A stretch of DNA of 64,000 nucleotides from Forficula auricularia (lineage: Eukaryota; Arthropoda; Insecta; Dermaptera; Forficulidae), in NCBI GenBank assembly GCA_024734495.1, contig JALMQS010000099.1, forward strand, positions 103,012,019-103,076,018, in the 5' to 3' direction. The notes beneath the pieces were generated by a model. That model made no database searches. It was not told the DNA's origin and saw only the letters and a list, made by a program, of their open reading frames with translations. Of this stretch, positions 57,406-64,000 are shown in pieces. Positions within the stretch are counted from its first letter, which is position 1, and each line of letters starts with the position of its first letter. Both the position numbers and the translations under genes were made by a program.

Positions 57406-57522
57406 GGAGCCTTAAAGAAAAATGACTGTAGAAACCTGAATATATTTATCCAATAGTTCAACTTATGTATTTGTATATAATTGTTTTATTGTAGAATTAA
57501 AATTGTAAAAAAAATAAATACC

Positions 57523-57528
57523 TAAACA
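57523..57528 (+). terminator. gene C polyadenylation signal
   Basis: AATAAA 118 bp after the stop codon of gene C. Confidence 0.45.
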
Positions 57529-58789
57529 AATTTATTGTCAAGCAATCAACAAATTTATAATTTTTTACCTCAAATCATCTTTGTTTTATTTTTTAATTTA
57601 CTGTATTAATAAATGACCTACATAAATGATCTTTCAGTTTTCGAACACATACTAGTATAACTTATATTCAAATAAAGATAGAATACTTGTAGAAAGATGG
57701 TTTCATTTGTGAAACTTCCTGTTAGGTTTTCCACTCTTTCCTCAAAAAGAACTCTAACAATCCAGAAGATAACAGTAAACAACCCAATCAATTAAGGCAC
57801 ACGAGCAGGAAGAATAATTTTTTATGCTATGCGTGTATTTGTTAATAATTACATATCCTTGTTGTCCACTAAAAATTAGAGGTAGGATAATTTAGATCAA
57901 AACTTTACAATGATATCCTGAGCCGATTCCATATTCAAGTTTTATTTTATTTTTCCATTATTTATTTTTTTAATTTATTAATGATGTTATGTACATAGGT
58001 CAGTGTAGACCCTAATAGTGTACATTCAAGAGAAGAGAAAAAAAAACTGACAAATATAGAGATTAACAATATAAAGAAAAATAAAATACAAATTAGATAT
58101 AAAAATACAAAAAACAAAATAAAACAAAACAAAATATAAAATACAAAAGAAAAAATACAAAATGTAGAATACAAAATAAAAATACAAAATATAGATTACA
58201 AAATATAAAATACACAATATAAAATATAAATTAGAGGCTATAGTATTAGTATGATAAAGCTTCAGTGAGTCCACGCCTTGACTACGAAATACTGTTTTTG
58301 AATTATCACTATCACAGACAGAAAGTCTAACCAATAGGTAAGAAAGGTATATTTTAAAAATTAAAAAAAAATATATTTTCATAATGAAAATTTTAAATTT
58401 AAATTTCAGGTCACTTGGCCCTCTTTTCGGGATGAATTTGTAGGTAAAAGCAGAGCTAAAAATTTCGTTTCTAGTAACCCTTAAGCCAACTGACTGAAAG
58501 ACAAGTGTGGTTGACAGTTTTGTTCAATTTCCAGGGTAGGCTCTAATGACCTATGGAGAAATAAAGGAAAATTAGAAGTGCCTTAGTTATTATCTATAGG
58601 CTTTTTTTGGCTCTGTTATTAAAAGGTCTATTATAATATTTTTCTTTAAATCTAGTTGATTGTTGATAACATTTTCATTATTCGACAGGGCATATTTTAT
58701 TTCAGTGGACTCAAGAAGATCCAATCTTAATCCTTTTCTTTCGAAATTAATTGGGGTTGAATTAGTGTGTGATGGTGAGTGATCTAAGG
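57529..58789 (+). other. C-D spacer, AT-rich
   Basis: Includes a 'tacaaaataaaa' low-complexity tract at about 58075-58240. No gene. Confidence 0.5.
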
Positions 58790-59060
58790 AATATAGATGA
58801 TTAGCAAATCCGGAAAATTGCAGTTTGTCATTCATAAAATGGAAACCACTCTACTTAGAAACTTGATTCTTATCTCATTTTCTAGGAAATTTTGTTGGCT
58901 TAAAGTTTTACTTGAGCCACTTTTTTGTTAAAACTTATCAAGATTTGAAGGTATCCAGCATTTTCCAAGACATGCCATGATCCGGACCTAATTGCGGCAC
59001 CGGATACCGTTGTCTAATTAAGATGAAACTTTGCCAATCTCATTTTTTAGGCATTTGGCA
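58790..59060 (+). repeat. relic of the giant inverted-repeat family
   Basis: Shares 'cataaaatggaaaccactc'-like and 'aaacttgattcttatctcat' segments and 'taattgcggcacc' with 20540-20830 and 23400-23590. Confidence 0.6.
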
Positions 59061-59544
59061 ACTATTAGGTGTTCAGCACCAAAATTCGAAGAGTGGTTTA
59101 TTGTGACCACCTAATAAGCGTAATCCACTTTTCCGCCAAATTGGTAAAAATTGCCTATCTTTAAAGATCAATTGTGGCAAAACGGCTCAATTGATTTTAA
59201 CTTTTAAGTTCAGATCCTGTGTGAAATTTTATGTTCTTTCATTTTGATAAGAATGAACTTTTCTGTCAGACAAATGGTTTTCGATTTATAAGCGAAAATC
59301 TGAAAAAGTCCAAAATTTCCGTGGTTTTTAGGCCCTCAAAAATTATAAATGAACTAAAATTCATATCGCTCTGTGATTGGTGCTCAGACGATACGTCTGC
59401 CTCCTGGCTGCAAATGTGGCAAGTACTGGTGGCAAATTTTGTCACTTCGAAATTTGAATATGACCGGGGCAGAGCGATTTGGAAGGCTCGCTATGTGGGG
59501 GGGGGGCGATCGCCCCCTCCACCCCCTGGATCCGCCCTTGATTA

Positions 59545-59840
59545 CCCGCCAAACGTACTAAGTAAGATCCGTCGAGTGCGATTCATAAAATGTATCCCTA
59601 GTAGGTCATTGTTTCAAACTATATAGTAACTATATAGTGCCTATATAGATTCTCAAAATGTAGTTACTATATATAGTTTGAAACATTGTGCTACCGACTC
59701 CAAAAGGGATTTCATGTAACAATTTCATCGTTTAGTTGCAACTAAATTATATAATTATTTTATGCCTTTTAGTGCATTTTATTTTATTTTTGATTTCTAA
59801 TTATTTTATTTGTTTCATTTAATTTTTTTGAAGTCGTTTT
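59545..59840 (+). repeat. 'ccgactt' repeat family copy
   Basis: 'cgccaaacgtactaagtaag' and the 'ttagttgcaactaaatt' segment match 16860-16910 and 17290-17530. Confidence 0.65.
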
Positions 59841-60946
59841 TTTTTCTAAAAATTATTTTATTTTTTTGTTTATTTTAATATTATATTTTTTTAATCACAC
59901 ACACTGATATTTTATTTTTCGAGCTAAGGACATCAAGATAGGTTTTTACCTACTAAATCTAGTGATTTAATTTAGAAGCAACCAATTAAACTAATAGGAG
60001 ATCCGGCCTTACCTAACTCACTCGACACCCTGGCTCACCATAGAACCGTTTCTGACATTTCCCTGTACTAAAGATTTTTTTCGCCAAGTCGTTTATCCCA
60101 ATGGAACTATGGAACTCGCTAACTGCAATCGTGTATCCCAGGGGTGTCCAACCTTTTGGCTTACACGGGGACGCATTTGAAGGAAAAACTAATGCCTCGG
60201 GCCGCATATAAAATTTACTAATTCTATTCATATTTCTTAATCAAGAAATATAGTTAATAATGTAGAATAAGGATACCAGCAAGAGAAAAAAAGCAAATAT
60301 ATCACATCATAATAATCTTTGAGTTCTTTTCCTTCAGGATTTTGTTTTTAAATCAAATATCTACTTCTTTTAGCAATTTGAAGTCTTTTAGAAATATATC
60401 GAGTTTAATTATTTCTTAACATACCCAAATTCTTGAATTAATTGAATATTTTCTCTATTTACGTATTATGACGAGTATCCAATTAGTCCAAGAGCAATAG
60501 TCAAAAGGGCATTCCTAGACTAATAGAAATTAAGAAATTAACTTCTACTAGTCTAAAACAGGCCTGGGCTTGTGTGTGGAATCATTGCCTTAGCTGCTAT
60601 AAAGAAAGACAGATCATTCTATCAGACCAGTTTTTAGTCATTTTTCTAGATTAATTATTTTTAATTACTGAAATAATAAATATTAAAAAAAATGAAAATA
60701 TAAGATGAAAAATAATTTTTAATTATTCTAAACTTGGTTATTTTTATTCACCTGATAGTTGAGCTTATAAAATTTTTCTTTTAGTGAATTTTATTCTCGA
60801 AAAAAGCTTTAGGTAGGTATATATAATGTAAATTCATATTTCTAAAAAGTGAATAATTATTGTGAAGTAGGAATATTTGTTTCTGGGTAGATAATTTTTT
60901 TTGAAATTTTGATAAAGAGACATTATTAAATTTTTCTTTCAGTTAA
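59841..60946 (+). other. C-D spacer with hAT end
   Basis: Holds a terminus CAGGGGTGTCCAACCTTTTG at about 60138, typical of hAT MITEs, without a partner. Otherwise empty. Confidence 0.45.
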
Positions 60947-61594
60947 ATGTCTGATTGCAGTGCTATACATTCAATAAGAAAATTTGCAGTTAAAATATTT
61001 AAATCTAATAAAAATGGTTCAAAATATGCCAAAATCACAGCCACTCACCTATTAGGTAGATTGGGAAAAAATTTGTCATTCAATACAAAATTATTGTTAT
61101 ATAAATCTCTAATAGAGCCTCACTTCACTTTTTGTTCAACAATATTAAATTATATTCCTGATTTTCTGATTAGAGAGTTGCAATTAAAACAAAATGTGTG
61201 CATGAGAATAATTTTAAAATGTAATAGATACACCAGTATTAATATGATGTTAAATACGCTGAATTTTCTCAATGTAAAAGAGACTATATATTGTAATTCG
61301 CTGATTATGATCTTCAGGATAAGGAACGGTTTGGCACTGGAATATTTAAGGGAAAAATTAAAATATACGAAAGAAGGGGGTTGTTATGATTTGAGAGGTG
61401 GGGAGAATTTCAGGATTGATATTTGTAGGACAAATAAAAAATTTAGGACCTTATTTTATAGGGGTTTGTCCGATTACAATAAAGTGCCGAGTGAGATAAG
61501 AAATGTCACAAGAATCCAGGAATTTAAGGAGCGATTGTTGGAATTCGTAATTTCGAAAGATAATCTTGTTGTGGAATCTCCACCAAAATTATAA
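60947..61594 (+). pseudogene. LINE reverse transcriptase C-terminus
   Basis: 215-codon open frame without RT catalytic motifs. KLLLYKSLIEPHFTFCSTIL and the terminal 'YNKVPSEIRNVTRIQEFKER' are typical of the region after the RT palm in CR1/Jockey-like LINEs. It is a 5'-truncated LINE 3' end, with a 3' UTR of 'attgtattg' repeats and an A-run ending near 61795. Third LINE family in the window. Not a host gene. Confidence 0.8.
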
Positions 61595-61795
61595 TGTTGT
61601 ATTGTGATTGCTTCATTATTGTATTGTATTGTTAAATTGTATTGTTTTCTTTTGTTTTTGTGATATTATCATTGTGTATTATTGTTTTTGTGATATATCA
61701 TTGTATATTAACATTGTATGTTCTTGCATATTATTATTGTATATGTCATAGCTGAAAATAGCTAATAAAGATTATTATAATAAAAAAAAACATCA

Positions 61796-62708
61796 GAACG
61801 AGTCAGTTTATTTTTTCTTGAAATTCTTGTCTGTCATTTAATCTGATCAGTTTTTTTATGAACTAATTGATGAATATAATAATATCTAAGAAATGTATTG
61901 AAATTATTTTTTTAATAGTTTATTGTAATTATGTTGAATATATATACTTAATCATTAAAAATTTATTGCATGTACTAAAAAGGAATTAAGAATGTCATGG
62001 TAAAGATGCTATTAAGATTAAAACGTAATTATATTAACAATTTATTTTTTTATTATAAATATTTAATATTTCTATTTTAAGCAATGATCTTCAGTTGTTT
62101 TATTTAGTCGTTTTTTATGATTTTAGCCCAAAAGTTCACATTAAGCCTGGACTGAAAGCCATCCTGGTCTTCGCGCTTTAAGGTTTTCTATCTGCAAGAA
62201 TTTTATATTACTTTCACTTTGACACTTCTAGGTGAAACTATATATATTCTAGGTGAAACTATATATATAATTGTTATGAGAAATTATAAATTAGATTTGT
62301 TATCCAAGCACAAAAAGTTAACAAAAATAAGCATTGAAAAGTCCTATTCATTGGCAACACTCAAGCCGAAGGACGACCAGGACTAGTTTATCCAAGTAAT
62401 TTTTAAATTAGCAAGGAGAGTAATGAGAGCGCGCTCTTTTTTGTCATAATCTGAACGAAGCCCTTGTTTTGGTTGTTAAAAGATTCATTTAACCAGAGTA
62501 GAGTGCATATTGGAGTCTATTTTCGAATTAAATTGTCGTGTGAAACAGATCGAATATAATAGTAAAACGCAATTAATTTTATTTAGTGAGATTTTATTTA
62601 AGCTTTTAAGATAAATCTTGTGTTTACAATCAATATTTCTCATTAAATATTTATCTATAGAAAATAACATTTTAAAATTAGAATTTCATTAAGACTCCTC
62701 TAGCAGTA
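61796..62708 (+). other. gene D upstream region
   Basis: AT-rich; no gene. A short direct repeat 'aggtgaaactatatata' at about 62230 and 62252. Confidence 0.45.
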
Positions 62709-62871
62709 ATGTATTCCAATGGATTTCTTTTAATACTCCTTATGATTTTGTCGCAAAATTTAGCTTTAGATATAAATAAAAGGGCTTCAATGTGTCATTT
62801 TATAGAAGCCTTTCAGAAGCATCTCAACATTCAGTGTGCATTTATTATCCTATCTGATGACCATTTGTTAA
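62709..62871 (+). CDS. Gene D exon 1
   Basis: ATG 62709, donor gtaaga at 62872, phase 1. Confidence 0.85.
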
Positions 62872-63121
62872 GTAAGAATATTAAGTTTTGTTTTTAATAA
62901 ATGAATACATTTTTATATCTATTACATTTTTTAATAATAATAATGCCTATTTATATTTTATAAATTTTTTTATTGCAGATATAGAAAAAAATTTCAATTG
63001 TAATTTCATTGGCCAGTGGTTTAATTTAGATCGGTCATTATGTTCTTCAAAAAATACTGAATGTCTTTCTGGCAATAGATTATTCATTATTGAATCTTTG
63101 AATAAGAACCAACTGGAAAAG
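62709..63121 (+). CDS. Gene D: insect ionotropic receptor, exons 1-2, 3' end outside window
   Basis: Exons 62709-62871 and 62979-63121. Signal peptide MYSNGFLLILLMILSQNLAL, then CHFIEAFQKHLNIQCAFII and DDHLL. Exon 2 reads NIEKNFNCNFIGQWFNLDRS ... GNRLFIIES. Lengths (163 and 143 nt) and the phase 1 junction match gene C, and intron 1 is only 107 bp against 1.4 and 4.1 kb in B and C. Exons 3-9 should lie to the right. The exon 2 sequence provides the undamaged reference for the single-base loss in gene B. Confidence 0.85.
62979..63121 (+). CDS. Gene D exon 2
   Basis: Acceptor tattgcag; seven-A run intact; donor gtaaaa after AAG. Confidence 0.86.
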
Positions 63122-63396
63122 GTAAAAAGTATTAAAATAACTTTATTAATCTTTAGTTACTATTTAATTATTTATTGTTTATTAGTGTTTACTTAACCGT
63201 TTGTCTTCCATCACTTTTTTTTGTTTATGAACTTGAAAAGTGGAGTAAATTCATTTTCAAGAATCATTTTCTTTTGTCTGTTATTCTGACTATGTGTCTG
63301 TCTATCTCTCTGAGTGAATCAAGATAACCTTGGTGATAACCTCCTCCTTTTGATGAAGTCGGTTAATAAACTCAGATCAAAAGATCGTTTTTTGGA

Positions 63397-64000
63397 TGTC
63401 ACCCTGGAATAAAACTTTTCTAGTATATCTACATTATTTCAGTAACCAAAGCTGCTCCATATAAGCTTGGATTTATTATTTGGGTTATACACTTTTTCAC
63501 GCCCACTCAACTTCTTACTCTTTACAAAGTTAGAATCCACCCCTGTCTCGAAAATGTCTCACTCTGTAAAGAGAAGTCTCCAAGCATTTCCGCCCTAGAT
63601 GCAATTGAGAGGCAAACTATCAAACTAAATACGAGATCCATCATTAACTAGCGCTATCGATACGCTGGCCATCGTAGAATCGTCCCGCCTTTTTCCTGTG
63701 TATTTATAGATACTACCATGGTGTGTGTTCTGACGAGACAAAGCCAATAATCCACCTAAAGCCTCATTTTTAAGAAATACATGCTTTTCAAACATTTGCC
63801 ACCCCCTTCGGGGTTCAATTAGTTATTACCCAGAAAGCGCATAGGTCTCTAGAGGTCTAGAGCAGGGCTTCTTAAATGGGGTCGCGAAACTGAATTTTGG
63901 TGTAGCGAAACAATGACTTTTCAGTCAAAATGGGGTCGCAAATTAAAAAAGTTTAAGAAGGCCTGGTCTAGAGAATGGAACGTCTGTCTTTTCGGCAACA
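63397..64000 (+). mobile_element. LINE fragment containing a hAT MITE
   Basis: Begins 'gtcaccctggaataaaact' and parallels 28350-29060 almost continuously, including the MITE. Cut by the window end. In intron 2 of gene D. Confidence 0.75.
63863..63965. mobile_element. hAT MITE, family 2, intact target duplication
   Basis: 103 bp, CAGGGCTTCTTAAA ends, 8-bp duplications gtctagag at 63855-63862 and 63966-63973. Confidence 0.85.

Noticed and set aside
57962..58382. Phe/Tyr/Leu-rich minus-strand frames suggesting membrane proteins
   Set aside because: Produced by the 'tacaaaataaaa' low-complexity tract.
60947..61594. 215-codon frame as a host gene
   Set aside because: Sequence matches the region downstream of LINE RT palms, and an A-tail follows.
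1..64000. Bacterial or viral origin of the window
   Set aside because: Spliced gene structure with GT-AG introns, eukaryotic transposons and IR genes throughout.

Overview
The window is AT-rich, intron-rich animal nuclear DNA and almost certainly comes from an insect. The evidence is a tandem array of ionotropic-receptor (IR) genes (a protostome-specific branch of the ionotropic glutamate receptors), a Copia element primed by a half initiator-Met tRNA as in Drosophila copia, and many hAT, Helitron, mariner and LINE relics. I cannot name the order or species from sequence alone.

The real genes are four tandem IR paralogs, all on the + strand. Gene A (exons 3-9, 1321-18325) lost its first two exons to the left window edge. 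Gene B (nine exons, 25925-40586) and gene C (nine exons, 47350-57405) are complete. Gene D (exons 1-2, 62709-63121) runs off the right edge. All share one exon architecture: exon 1 signal peptide, exons 2-3 extracellular N-terminus, exons 4-5 S1 ligand-binding half, exon 6 TM1 and pore, exon 7 TM2, exon 8 S2, exon 9 TM3 and tail. Intron phases are 1,0,0,2,2,1,0,2. Gene C is intact at 619 codons. Gene B keeps its frame only if a donor 4 nt downstream of the conserved one is used. These genes should encode ligand-gated cation channels of chemosensory neurons, working with an IR co-receptor that is not in the window.

The rest is repeats, often nested. Intron 6 of gene A holds a TIR element containing a Copia element that contains a reverse-oriented LINE. 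Intron 5 of gene B holds a plant-type DD39D mariner with Stowaway-like ends inside a palindromic MITE. The A-B spacer holds a 4.7-kb inverted repeat. hAT-type MITEs with 8-bp target duplications, Helitrons with 3' hairpins and CTAG ends, LINE 3' fragments and perfect hairpins make up most of the rest.

The most unusual signal is a set of short foldback elements whose arms carry hammerhead-ribozyme-like motifs. They have a CUGANGA box, a covarying stem II, GAAA, a very short stem III, a GUC or AUC site, and a covarying stem I. They occur in several sequence families and, in two cases, in inverted pairs.
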